Source: JALZKA01 sp033856515 (GTDB lineage: Bacteria; Actinomycetota; Thermoleophilia; Solirubrobacterales; 70-9). Taken from it: a stretch of DNA of 64,000 nucleotides. This document shows, piece by piece, positions 50,451 to 58,630 of the stretch (position 1 is the stretch's first letter; the number at the start of each line of letters is the position of its first letter). The position numbers and the translations under genes were made by a program. The notes beneath the pieces are model-generated. The model did no database searches. It had not been told where the DNA came from and was given only the letters and a program-made list of their open reading frames with translations. The stretch covers positions 45,228 to 109,227 of the forward strand of contig JAWVEY010000049.1 in the NCBI GenBank assembly GCA_033856515.1, written 5' to 3'.

Positions 50451-52283
50451 ATGAAGAAGAGGGAGCGTCAGCCCACCGGGCGAGATCTCGCGACTCGGCA
50501 GCGCCGTATGCATTGGCCTCGAAGGCGGCACAAGCTTGGCCGGCCTGGCTTTCGGCCGCGAACAGCTGCGACCGCCGTCCCGGAGGAGGTTGTGCGACTT
50601 GTCGTCGCAGCGCTGGGATCCGAGGAGGAGCCCTCCGTTCTCGCCGCGCTAGGGGAATTCGATCGCGAGCAGCTCCGCTCACTCAACCAGAAGCTGGTCC
50701 GGAAGGCAGCGGAGCTCGAGGTGGCGAACCTCGAGCAAGCGGACCTTCAGGCACATCTTTGCGAGGCGCAGCGCGAGGCGGCCGAGTCCCTGACCCTGCT
50801 CGAAACGCTGCAGGCCACGGCGCCGGTCGGCCTGGGCTTTGTGGACCGAGACTTTCGAGTTCTCCGCATGAACGAAACGCTCGCCGCCGTCGTCGGCCTT
50901 CCGCTCTCCGAACAGCTCGGGCAGAGGGTGCCCCAGTTGATGCCGGAGCTCTGGCCGCAGCTCGAGCCCACTTATCGCCACGTTCTCGACACCGGAGAGT
51001 CGATCGTCAATCAGGAGATCGAGAGCCCTGTCCCCGCGAGCCAGGAATCGGTTCATTTCTGGCTTGCCAGCTACTACCCGGTAAAGGGCGAGGCCGGAGT
51101 CATCGGGATCGGTCTGGTCGTGATCGACATAACCGAGCTCAAGCAAGCCGAGGACTTTCGCTCGGTAGTGATGGAGAACATGGCGGAAGGCCTCTACGCG
51201 GTCGATCACGATGGGCGGCTGGCGTTGATGAACTCCGCCGCCTCGAAGATGCTGGGGTGGACGGAGAAGGAGCTACGCGGGCGACTCGCCCACGAGACCA
51301 TCCATTTTCAGCACGCCGACGGCTCGCTCTATCCCGCTGAGGATTGCGAGCTTGACTCAGCCCGGGTCCACGGGAGAACGATCACGCTTCATGAGGACGC
51401 GTTTACGCGGAAGGATGGATCGATCTTTCCGGTAGCTTGCTCCGCTGCTCCACTCCTGAGTGGGACAAGCATCCGCGGCGCTGTGATGGTCTTTCGGGAC
51501 ACCACCGAGGAGACTGCGGAACGGATGCGAAGCCAGCGTGAGCTCGATGCGCTCACGTGGGTGGGGCGCATCCGCGAAGCGCTCGACGAGGACAGGCTGG
51601 TCTTGTTCTCGCAACCCATTGTCCCGCTGGCCGGCGGCATGCCAAGGGAGGAACTACTTCTGAGGATGGTCGACCGGGATGGAGGAACGATCCCGCCCAG
51701 CGCATTTCTGCCGGCCGCCGAAAAATACGGGCTGATCGGTGAGATCGACAGATGGGTCGTACGCGAAGGGATCCGTTTGGCGGCGCTCGGGCGACGGGTT
51801 GATTTGAACCTCTCAGCCGAGTCGATCTCGAACCTGGACCTTCTTCCGCTGATCAACGCGGAGCTGCGGGACAGCAAAGCCGACCCCGCGAATGTGGTTA
51901 TCGAGATCACCGAGACGGCCATGATCAAAGACCTCGGTGCGGGCGAGGCGTTTGCTCGCGGGCTGACCGAAATGGGTTGCGCGATAGCCCTCGACGATTT
52001 CGGCACCGGCTTCGGCAGCTTCACCTACTTGAAGAACCTGCCCATTCGCTACCTCAAGATCGATATCGACTTCGTTCGCGACATCACCTCCGATCTCGCG
52101 AACCAGCATTTGGTCAAGGCGACCGTCGGCCTCGCTCGAGATTTCGGCTACGAGACGATCGCAGAGGGTGTGGAGGACGCCGGAACTCTCGTGTTCTTGA
52201 AGGAGCACGGCGTGGACTTCGCCCAGGGTTTCCACCTCGGGATTCCGGCCCCGCTGAACAGCGTGAGCAGTACCTCATCGTAA
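50451..52283 (+). CDS. PAS-PAS-EAL cyclic-di-GMP phosphodiesterase
   Basis: 610 residues. A basic N-terminus is followed by a coiled-coil-like stretch (about 70-120), PAS 1 (about 122-230), PAS 2 (about 235-355) and an EAL domain (365-605). EAL residues are present as ELLLR (E401), LNLSAES (N453), VIEITE (E485), ALDDFGTGFGS (D515, D516), LKIDIDF (K536) and AEGVED (E572), so it should be active in hydrolysing c-di-GMP. There is no GGDEF domain. The alanine of EAL is leucine here. It is cytosolic. Confidence 0.85.
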   Translation: MKKRERQPTGRDLATRQRRMHWPRRRHKLGRPGFRPRTAATAVPEEVVRLVVAALGSEEEPSVLAALGEFDREQLRSLNQKLVRKAAELEVANLEQADLQAHLCEAQREAAESLTLLETLQATAPVGLGFVDRDFRVLRMNETLAAVVGLPLSEQLGQRVPQLMPELWPQLEPTYRHVLDTGESIVNQEIESPVPASQESVHFWLASYYPVKGEAGVIGIGLVVIDITELKQAEDFRSVVMENMAEGLYAVDHDGRLALMNSAASKMLGWTEKELRGRLAHETIHFQHADGSLYPAEDCELDSARVHGRTITLHEDAFTRKDGSIFPVACSAAPLLSGTSIRGAVMVFRDTTEETAERMRSQRELDALTWVGRIREALDEDRLVLFSQPIVPLAGGMPREELLLRMVDRDGGTIPPSAFLPAAEKYGLIGEIDRWVVREGIRLAALGRRVDLNLSAESISNLDLLPLINAELRDSKADPANVVIEITETAMIKDLGAGEAFARGLTEMGCAIALDDFGTGFGSFTYLKNLPIRYLKIDIDFVRDITSDLANQHLVKATVGLARDFGYETIAEGVEDAGTLVFLKEHGVDFAQGFHLGIPAPLNSVSSTSS

Positions 52284-52303
52284 AAAGGAGTTTGCGACTC
52301 CTC

Positions 52304-53065
52304 TTACGGCCCGAGGACGTATCCGCCTGGGTCGGCGAATTCGGGATTGTCAGCGACGCCTTCCGGCCCGATCGTGTGCGGATGGGTGAGGCGTGCCTGC
52401 CTGGCCACCTCCGGTGCGATCGTTCTGGTGTCGTAGGCACAAAGGAGACTCGTTGGCATCGCGGCGAACACGAGATTGACGAGCGATTCGTAGCGCGTCC
52501 ACAGGTCGGTTTCGGTTTCCGCGGTGCCTGCCCAGTCGGGATCGCCGACGAACCGGACCCATGGGGCGCCGGCGCTCAGCTTGGCCCTGACGAACTGCTC
52601 GAGATCGCGCAGCGCAGGCGCGGGATCCGTGTACCACGTATCCCTGTCGACGAACCCGACCCGCTCGGCGTCAGAACCCAGCCGCTCGCGAAGAAGCTCG
52701 ATTCTGGAGACCGTCGTCACGACAAGCAAGGCTTCTGATCGCTCGATCCCTTCCTTGAGGAACGGGATAACCGTGTCGGCGAGCTCCTCGTCGGTGGAGT
52801 AGAGCAGTACCTGGTGCTCGAGCATGACTGAGCTCGATGGAGCGCCATGGACGAGATAGTCGATAGACACGCCGAGCGCCTTCGCTAGCGCGGCGAGCGT
52901 CTGTGGGCGGACGTTCTTACGTCTCCCGGTTTCCACCTGGGAGATGGCTGACCAGCTGAGCTCGGAATGGAATGCAAGCGCCTCCCGGGTCCAGCCGCAG
53001 CGCTCTCGCGCCGCCCTCAGGCGGGTGCCGATGCCTGCAGCCTCGATGTTCTTGTTGACGTTCAC
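52304..53065 (-). CDS. XRE-family regulator with MEDS sensory domain
   Basis: 253 residues from GTG. An N-terminal XRE helix-turn-helix (IGTRLRAARERCGWTREALA, SWSAISQVETGRR) covers about 12-75. The MEDS domain follows (about 83-245): HQVLLYSTDEELADTVIPFL, LLVVTTVSRIELLRERLG and PWVRFVGDPDW. MEDS (methanogen/methylotroph DcmR sensory) domains are linked to sensing small molecules such as dichloromethane in DcmR; the ligand here is unknown. It diverges from the second PAS-LuxR gene, with an 8-base-arm palindrome between them that it may bind. Confidence 0.78.
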   Translation of the reverse strand: MNVNKNIEAAGIGTRLRAARERCGWTREALAFHSELSWSAISQVETGRRKNVRPQTLAALAKALGVSIDYLVHGAPSSSVMLEHQVLLYSTDEELADTVIPFLKEGIERSEALLVVTTVSRIELLRERLGSDAERVGFVDRDTWYTDPAPALRDLEQFVRAKLSAGAPWVRFVGDPDWAGTAETETDLWTRYESLVNLVFAAMPTSLLCAYDTRTIAPEVARQARLTHPHTIGPEGVADNPEFADPGGYVLGP

Positions 53066-53076
53066 ACGTGTAGTGG

Positions 53077-53110
53077 TAGAGTGACAGTGTCAACTGACGC
53101 ACTCACTCTA
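53077..53110. promoter_or_regulatory. Palindromic operator TAGAGTGA-N18-TCACTCTA with promoter boxes
   Basis: Perfect eight-base arms lie in the 56-base divergent interval. On the plus strand TTGACG (53055-53060), a 16-base spacer and TAGAGT (53077-53082) form a promoter-like pair whose -10 overlaps the left arm. A TTGACA on the minus strand (53093-53088) faces the other gene. Confidence 0.55.
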
Positions 53111-53121
53111 TACCTTTTGCA

Positions 53122-53787
53122 ATGGAACGTTCAGCGTACTCACATCTCACGCCCGCGCCACCCAGCCTGGAGCCCGCGGTCGGAACTGTGCTCGCAGCCC
53201 GCGGGCAAGCAGAGAAACTGAGGGCCGTCATCGATCAGAGCCAGGTGCCCATGGTCTTGGTCGACAACCGGCGCAGATACCTCGAAGTCAACCCGCCCGC
53301 CAGACTGCTGTACAGGCGCAACCTGGCTGAGTTGCGCGCTTCCCGGGTCGACAATCTTGTGCCGCCTGACGGCCTGCCGAAAATGGTGGAGGCGTGGGAA
53401 CGGATGCTCGCCGCCGGGTCCGTAACCGGGACGAGGGAGCTACCCGGCCCAGTGGGTGAACGGCTGCAAATTGTCTTTTACGGCTTGGCGAATGCCCTGC
53501 CTGGACTGCATCTAGTTGCCCTCGCGCCCGCCGGTTGGTCCGAAGTCGAGCTGGCAGCCGAGCGCGACAATCCCGCCGGCCTGCCGCTGACGGGTCAGTT
53601 GACACCCCGCGAGCAGGAGGTCCTGCAACTCGCAACGGAGGGCTTGTCGACGTTCGCAATCGCACAACGATTGACTTTGAGCCCGTCAACCGTGACGACA
53701 CACCTCGCCCACATCTACGAGAAGCTCGACGTGCCGGGTCGGACAGCCGCAGTTGCAAAAGGGCTGCGACTCGGGATCATCGTCTAG
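53122..53787 (+). CDS. PAS-LuxR transcriptional regulator
   Basis: 221 residues. A PAS domain (about 30-130) contains LRAVIDQSQVPMVLVDNRRR and YLEVNPPARLLYRRN. The LuxR helix-turn-helix (about 158-218) contains LTPREQEVLQLATEGLSTFA and LSPSTVTTHLAHIYEKLD. It has no receiver domain. It diverges from the XRE-MEDS gene, with a shared operator candidate, and resembles the regulator at 49746-50435 in layout. Confidence 0.82.
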   Translation: MERSAYSHLTPAPPSLEPAVGTVLAARGQAEKLRAVIDQSQVPMVLVDNRRRYLEVNPPARLLYRRNLAELRASRVDNLVPPDGLPKMVEAWERMLAAGSVTGTRELPGPVGERLQIVFYGLANALPGLHLVALAPAGWSEVELAAERDNPAGLPLTGQLTPREQEVLQLATEGLSTFAIAQRLTLSPSTVTTHLAHIYEKLDVPGRTAAVAKGLRLGIIV

Positions 53788-53883
53788 AAAGCCCATCGCC
53801 CCTCAGACGGGTTTCGTGCCTGGCATGCAAGGCCCGTTGCAGGATCACTTTTCCGTCCGATGTGCCTACGAACATCCGTTCGC

Positions 53884-54387
53884 ATGATGAGCGAACTGAA
53901 CAACACGGACGCGGCCATCCGCGTCGCCGCCCCTGTAATCGATGCCGACATCCCGGTCTGCTCCGAGGTCCTCTACGCACTGCCGGACCCGTCAGATCCG
54001 GACCAGGCCGTTCTGATCAACGTCCCGGTCATGGTGGACGGCCTGAACTACGGCGACATCGTCCGCATTGCGCACGAGGACGACTTCGGAATTCGGCGCA
54101 TCCTCGAGGTGGTCGTCGCGAGCGGCCACCAGCACATGCTTGCGGCCGTCGAAGACGGTGAGGCGGCGGACCTCCTCAACGCTTTGGAGCGCATGTTCCC
54201 CTCTTGGGCCCTGCGCATCGAGGGTGTGAGCGCGACGATCCTCTCGGTGAGCGTTCACCCGCACCTCGACCCCAAAGAGGTCGGAGCCGTCATCGCGGAG
54301 TGGCTCGCGGAAGACTCGGATGAAGACGAGCGCCTCGCGATGACGGTCCCCTGCCCGTCCGAGCTCGGTCGCGTCGCCTGGGCCTGA
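53884..54387 (+). CDS. DUF4265-like small protein
   Basis: About 167 residues. The arrangement VLINVPVMVDGLNYGDIVRI followed by DFGIRRILEVVVASGHQHM resembles DUF4265, but I am not certain. The C-terminus is acidic (AEDSDEDER). No signal or membrane segment is seen, and the function is unknown. The start could be ATG 53884 or 53887; no clear ribosome-binding site separates them. Confidence 0.55.
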   Translation: MMSELNNTDAAIRVAAPVIDADIPVCSEVLYALPDPSDPDQAVLINVPVMVDGLNYGDIVRIAHEDDFGIRRILEVVVASGHQHMLAAVEDGEAADLLNALERMFPSWALRIEGVSATILSVSVHPHLDPKEVGAVIAEWLAEDSDEDERLAMTVPCPSELGRVAWA

Positions 54388-54472
54388 CTCCGGCCGGCCG
54401 CCGCCCTGGGGTCGGCGAATCATCACGTAGGAATGAGGAGTGCTGCGCGGGAAAGGCGTAGCGTGTCATGCC

Positions 54473-55843
54473 ATGAACGAAGAAGCGCCTCGCCTCCATG
54501 CTGAGCGGTACGGGCATTTCCTCCTTGAGGATGCACCGGACAACGAACTCCCCGCAAGCGGCATGGATGCGGTGCAGGCCATGCGGCTCATCGAGGCGGA
54601 TCTGAGCATCGAGGGGATTCCGGAGCGAAACCTCGCAACCTTCGTCACGACGTGGATGGAGCCGGAGGCGCAGCGGCTGATTGTCGAGAACCTCCACCGC
54701 AATTTCATCGATCACGCCGAGTATCCGCAGACGGCAGAGATCGAGCAGCGGTGCATCCGGATGCTCGCCGACCTCTTCCACGCCCCCGGGGAGACCACGG
54801 GCGCCCGCACTCAGGGCTCGTCCGAGGCGATCATGCTCGGTGCCCTCTCGCTCAAGTGGCAGTGGCGAAAGCGCCGCGAGGCCGCGGGCGTGGCGACGGA
54901 CAAGCCGAATCTCGTCTTCGGCGGCGACGTACACGTCGTCTGGGAGAAGTTCTGCCGCTACTTCGACGTGGAGCCGAGGATCGTCCCGCTCCAGCCCGAC
55001 AAGTACACGATCGGCCCCGAGGACGTCGCGGAGCACATCGACGAGAACACGATCGGCGTGGCTGCCGTCTTGGGAACGACCTTCACCGGCCATGCCGACG
55101 ACATCGTCGGGATCAACAAGCTCCTGGTCGAGATCCGCGACGAGCGCGGACTCGACGTGCCGCTCCACGTCGACGGCGCCAGCGGCGGCTTCGTCTGGCC
55201 GTTCCTCTATCCGGACTACGAGTGGGACTTCCGCCTCGAGCAGGTGCGCTCCATCAACGTCTCGGGTCACAAGTTCGGGCTCGTGTATCCCGGCGTCGGC
55301 TGGCTCATCTTCCGTGAGGAGGCCGACCTCGCACAAGACCTCGTCTTCCTCGAGAACTACCTCGGCAAGACGGACAAGACATTCACGCTTAACTTCTCGA
55401 CCGGGTCCGCAATGGTGATCGCCCAGTACTACGCGCTCATCCGGTTCGGGCACAACGGGTACACCCGCATCATGGAGATCATGCAGGCGAACGCGCACTT
55501 CCTTGCCGAGAAGGTCGCGGATTGTGGGCCGTTCCAAGTGATCGGCGGAGACAAGGACCAGCTTCCGCTGGTCGCCTTCAACCTCGTCGAAGACGTGCCC
55601 TACGACGAGTTCGACATCGCCTGGCAAGTCGCGGCGGAGCGCGGCTGGATGCTGCCGGCCTACACGATGCCGCCGAAGGCCGATCATGTGACGATGCTGC
55701 GCGCCCTGGTGAAGCTCAACCTCAGCCACGCGCTGGTGCACACCCTCGCTGACGACATCGCGGAGGCATGCGACACGCTCCAGAAGAAGGGCGGCGTGAG
55801 CGCGGCAGAGCGCGCTCAGGTGAAGACCGGCGTGGGGTACTGA
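54473..55843 (+). CDS. Glutamate decarboxylase
   Basis: 456 residues from the ATG at 54473. The PLP lysine K267 is in INVSGHKFG, the cofactor-stacking Asp is in HVDGASGGF (D234), and TTGARTQGSSEAIMLG is the substrate/phosphate loop. The family turns glutamate to GABA with uptake of one proton, often for acid resistance or the GABA shunt. The C-terminus is somewhat short and I see no calmodulin-type tail. A glutamate/GABA antiporter is not adjacent, though the APC permease far upstream could carry GABA. Confidence 0.92.
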   Translation: MNEEAPRLHAERYGHFLLEDAPDNELPASGMDAVQAMRLIEADLSIEGIPERNLATFVTTWMEPEAQRLIVENLHRNFIDHAEYPQTAEIEQRCIRMLADLFHAPGETTGARTQGSSEAIMLGALSLKWQWRKRREAAGVATDKPNLVFGGDVHVVWEKFCRYFDVEPRIVPLQPDKYTIGPEDVAEHIDENTIGVAAVLGTTFTGHADDIVGINKLLVEIRDERGLDVPLHVDGASGGFVWPFLYPDYEWDFRLEQVRSINVSGHKFGLVYPGVGWLIFREEADLAQDLVFLENYLGKTDKTFTLNFSTGSAMVIAQYYALIRFGHNGYTRIMEIMQANAHFLAEKVADCGPFQVIGGDKDQLPLVAFNLVEDVPYDEFDIAWQVAAERGWMLPAYTMPPKADHVTMLRALVKLNLSHALVHTLADDIAEACDTLQKKGGVSAAERAQVKTGVGY

Positions 55844-55869
55844 CCCTCGGCCGTACTTAGACTTGGCCC

Positions 55870-56778
55870 ATGGCTCACGCTCATGGGCACGACCATTCGC
55901 GCGGGCAGACCAAGCGCGCACTCGGCCTCACGCTCGTCCTGACGACGGCTTTCTTGGTCGCCGAGGTCATCGGCGGCCTCTTGACCGGCAGCCTCGCCCT
56001 ACTTGCCGACGCGGGCCACATGCTCTCCGACTCGGTATCGCTCGGCCTGGCCCTCTTCGCGGTCTGGCTCGCCCAGCGCCCGGCGACGCCACAGCGCACG
56101 TTCGGGCTGAACCGCGCCGAGATCCTCGCCGCGCTCGCGAACGGCGTCACGCTCGTTGCGATCTCGATCTGGATCTTCGTTGAGGCAATCCGCAGGCTTG
56201 ACGACCCGGGCGAGGTGCTCGGGGGCTGGATGTTGGCCATCGCCGTCATGGGCCTCTTCGTGAACGGCGCAGCGATCGCCGTCCTTCACCGCGGCGGCGG
56301 CTCGAGCCTCAACGTCTCGGCAGCGATGCGCCATGTGATCGCCGACTTCCTCGGCTCGATCGGCGTGATCGTCGCGGCGCTGATCATCGTCATCACGGGG
56401 TGGGAGTACGCCGACCCGATCGTGAGCCTCCTGATCGCTGTCCTCATCTTGGGGAGCTCGTGGACGATCCTCCGCGACACGACGCAGATCCTCCTGGAGG
56501 GCGCCCCGCCCGGAATCGACGTTTCAGAGGTCGGCCGCGAGATGGCGTCGGTACCCGGTGTGGTCGAGGTCCACGACCTCCATATCTGGATGATCACCTC
56601 GGGCTTTCCGGCACTCGCCGCGCACGTCCTGGTCGCCGAGGACGACGACTGCCACCTCAAGCGCTTGGAGGTCGCCGAGATGCTCCACTCACGGTTCGGC
56701 ATCGACCACGCCACGCTCCAGATGGACCACACCCACCCACATCTGCTCCAGATCGAGCAGACGCCGGCCAAGGTCTGA
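55870..56778 (+). CDS. CDF-family zinc/cobalt efflux transporter
   Basis: 302 residues. A His-rich start (AHAHGHDHS) and six membrane helices are followed by a C-terminal cytoplasmic domain (about 215-295) with VPGVVEVHDLHIWMITSG. The transport site residues are H50 and D54 in ADAGHMLSD and H155 and D159 in MRHVIAD, the H-x3-D pairs of the zinc/cobalt CzcD/ZitB group. It would export metal ions in exchange for protons. Confidence 0.92.
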   Translation: MAHAHGHDHSRGQTKRALGLTLVLTTAFLVAEVIGGLLTGSLALLADAGHMLSDSVSLGLALFAVWLAQRPATPQRTFGLNRAEILAALANGVTLVAISIWIFVEAIRRLDDPGEVLGGWMLAIAVMGLFVNGAAIAVLHRGGGSSLNVSAAMRHVIADFLGSIGVIVAALIIVITGWEYADPIVSLLIAVLILGSSWTILRDTTQILLEGAPPGIDVSEVGREMASVPGVVEVHDLHIWMITSGFPALAAHVLVAEDDDCHLKRLEVAEMLHSRFGIDHATLQMDHTHPHLLQIEQTPAKV

Positions 56779-56779
56779 G

Positions 56780-58579
56780 CTAAGGCTCGATCACGATCGG
56801 CGGTTCGATCAGGTGCGGCTCGGGCGGAGCGCCCGCCGGCACGAACCACGGGTCGTCCTCGCCGCCCTCCGGCTCGAAGCGCCATTCGACCGAGTGCCGG
56901 ATCCCAACCGGGTAAATCGTCAGACGCTCCTGCGAGTCGATCTTCATTCGCAAGAAGTTCTTGTAGTCGGTCGAGGCGATCGAGCCCCAGATCTCGCCCG
57001 AGTGCCGCTTTGCGCCGGTTCGGTTTACTCGCAAGAGATACCGAGCGAATATCCACCTTCCCACGAAGTACCCGACTAAGCCCGAAGCCACGGCGGCAAT
57101 CCAGCCCACGGCTAGGCCCTCGTCCGCAATGCCCGTGTCCTCCAGCAGAAGGATCAGGACGAACGGGGGGATGAGCGCGAACACCGCATGCTCGAGCCAA
57201 TGGCGGGCGGCAACCTTTCGCTTCAGCCCCACATCCGTCTTCACGTCGGCGAACTTGTACAGACCGACGGCCAGCAGCAGCAGGATCCCGATCGACCATT
57301 GCGAACCCGCGTCGACCAGGATGCCGGGGAACGAGACATCGTCGAGCCCCGGTGCCTGGTCTTTTACGGCGTCCGCGACTGCCAGGGCGATCAGGAAGTA
57401 CAGGGCGGCGATCAGGCGCCCGAGTCCCGCCACCTTCATCACCGCGCCCGTCACGCCGTTGTCGCGCATCGCGTCCGACTCGTCGGGCGTCGGCGACGTC
57501 TTTTCAAGCTTGTAGGAGGCAGAGGCCTTCGGATCCTCAAGAGAGGGCAGCTCTATCGACCCGGCCAGGCCGCGCGTACCCATCGAATGGGCTCCGCCAC
57601 CGCCCGCCGTGATCCTGCTCAGTGGGCCCTTGCCGCTCTGTCGCGAGTAGTGCGCGTAGTGGTGGTGGTCGCCCGAGACTGTCACCGCGAGCTGGCCCTT
57701 GCTCTCCCCGATCAGCTTCTCTTCGACGAAGGAGAGCGTCTCCCAAGCGCCCTCCTTCCTCAGTGTCGGGTTCTCGGCCTTCTTTGCCCCGACCCAACTC
57801 GGCTTCGCCGTCGCAAGGATCACCCGATGCCCCTCCTCGAGATCGGCGCTCGCCTTGCGGAAGTACTCGAGCTGCGGGCCGTCGAGGTAGGTGTCGAACT
57901 GGATGTCCGTCGCCCATAGCCACCAGCGCTTGGACAGTTGCAGCACGAAGTAGCTGCGGCGCTGGCGCGTGCGCCACGCCCCGATCCACGAGCGCTGCGT
58001 GAAGAGGCGCGTGAAGCTGGTCAGGCCGTCGTACCAGTCGTGGTTGCCGGGAATTGCGAAGAGGTGCGGAACGTCGTCCTCGGGGAGGTGGGGGAGAGCC
58101 GAGCGATACGGGCCGAAGAAGCGATCGCGATATGCAGCCCAGCTCGCGCTCGGATAGACCTGATCCCCTCCCAGAACGAGCGCCCTGCCGCGCTTCGTGA
58201 CCTCCCCTGGCTCGAGCTCGAGCGTCTCCTGTCCAAGGAGCCACGCGACCGTGTAGGTCGAGTCGAATCCCTCGCCGACGTCGGCCGCGTAGTCGATCCA
58301 GAGCGCACCGTCCTCGTCGCGATACGAAGCGTCGGTGAATGGCGGAGCCGGCGGCTGCCCCTCGCCCGGCTCGAGGTCCTGGCCGTAACCGGGTTGCCCG
58401 GCGGCGAGCTCGCGCTTGTCGAGAAGCCTCGAAAACGCGCCCGAGACGGCAACCTCTATCCCGGCGCCGATCAGGAACTTCGGAGAGAGCCAGGGGACCA
58501 TCTCCTGGCGTTCGAATCCCGTAGCGGCTTCGGTCGCGGGGCGGGGCGGAGGCGCGGAGTCCTGGTCGGGCGGAGTCAC
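56780..58579 (-). CDS. Membrane-linked metallophosphoesterase
   Basis: 599 residues. The phosphoesterase part (about 95-330) has LGGDQVYP, IPGNHDWYDG, ATDIQFD and VSGDHHHYAHY. Four hydrophobic segments follow (about 385-405, 425-445, 465-485 and 490-515), then a polar beta-rich tail (about 530-599). The metal-binding blocks are incomplete at the first D-x-H motif, which is unusual. Substrate unknown. The stop lies two bases from the CDF gene stop on the other strand, and its start is 51 bases from the patatin gene. Confidence 0.78.
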   Translation of the reverse strand: MTPPDQDSAPPPRPATEAATGFERQEMVPWLSPKFLIGAGIEVAVSGAFSRLLDKRELAAGQPGYGQDLEPGEGQPPAPPFTDASYRDEDGALWIDYAADVGEGFDSTYTVAWLLGQETLELEPGEVTKRGRALVLGGDQVYPSASWAAYRDRFFGPYRSALPHLPEDDVPHLFAIPGNHDWYDGLTSFTRLFTQRSWIGAWRTRQRRSYFVLQLSKRWWLWATDIQFDTYLDGPQLEYFRKASADLEEGHRVILATAKPSWVGAKKAENPTLRKEGAWETLSFVEEKLIGESKGQLAVTVSGDHHHYAHYSRQSGKGPLSRITAGGGGAHSMGTRGLAGSIELPSLEDPKASASYKLEKTSPTPDESDAMRDNGVTGAVMKVAGLGRLIAALYFLIALAVADAVKDQAPGLDDVSFPGILVDAGSQWSIGILLLLAVGLYKFADVKTDVGLKRKVAARHWLEHAVFALIPPFVLILLLEDTGIADEGLAVGWIAAVASGLVGYFVGRWIFARYLLRVNRTGAKRHSGEIWGSIASTDYKNFLRMKIDSQERLTIYPVGIRHSVEWRFEPEGGEDDPWFVPAGAPPEPHLIEPPIVIEP

Positions 58580-58630
58580 CCCGCGACGCTATCCCACCTC
58601 GCCGACGCATCGCGTTTAGAGTCGCGGCGC

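Noticed and set aside
57938..58630. Extended reading frame upstream of the large patatin
   Set aside because: It is the antisense shadow of the phosphoesterase gene: arginine/glutamate-rich, without homology-like segments. The GTG at 58631 precedes the patatin core directly.
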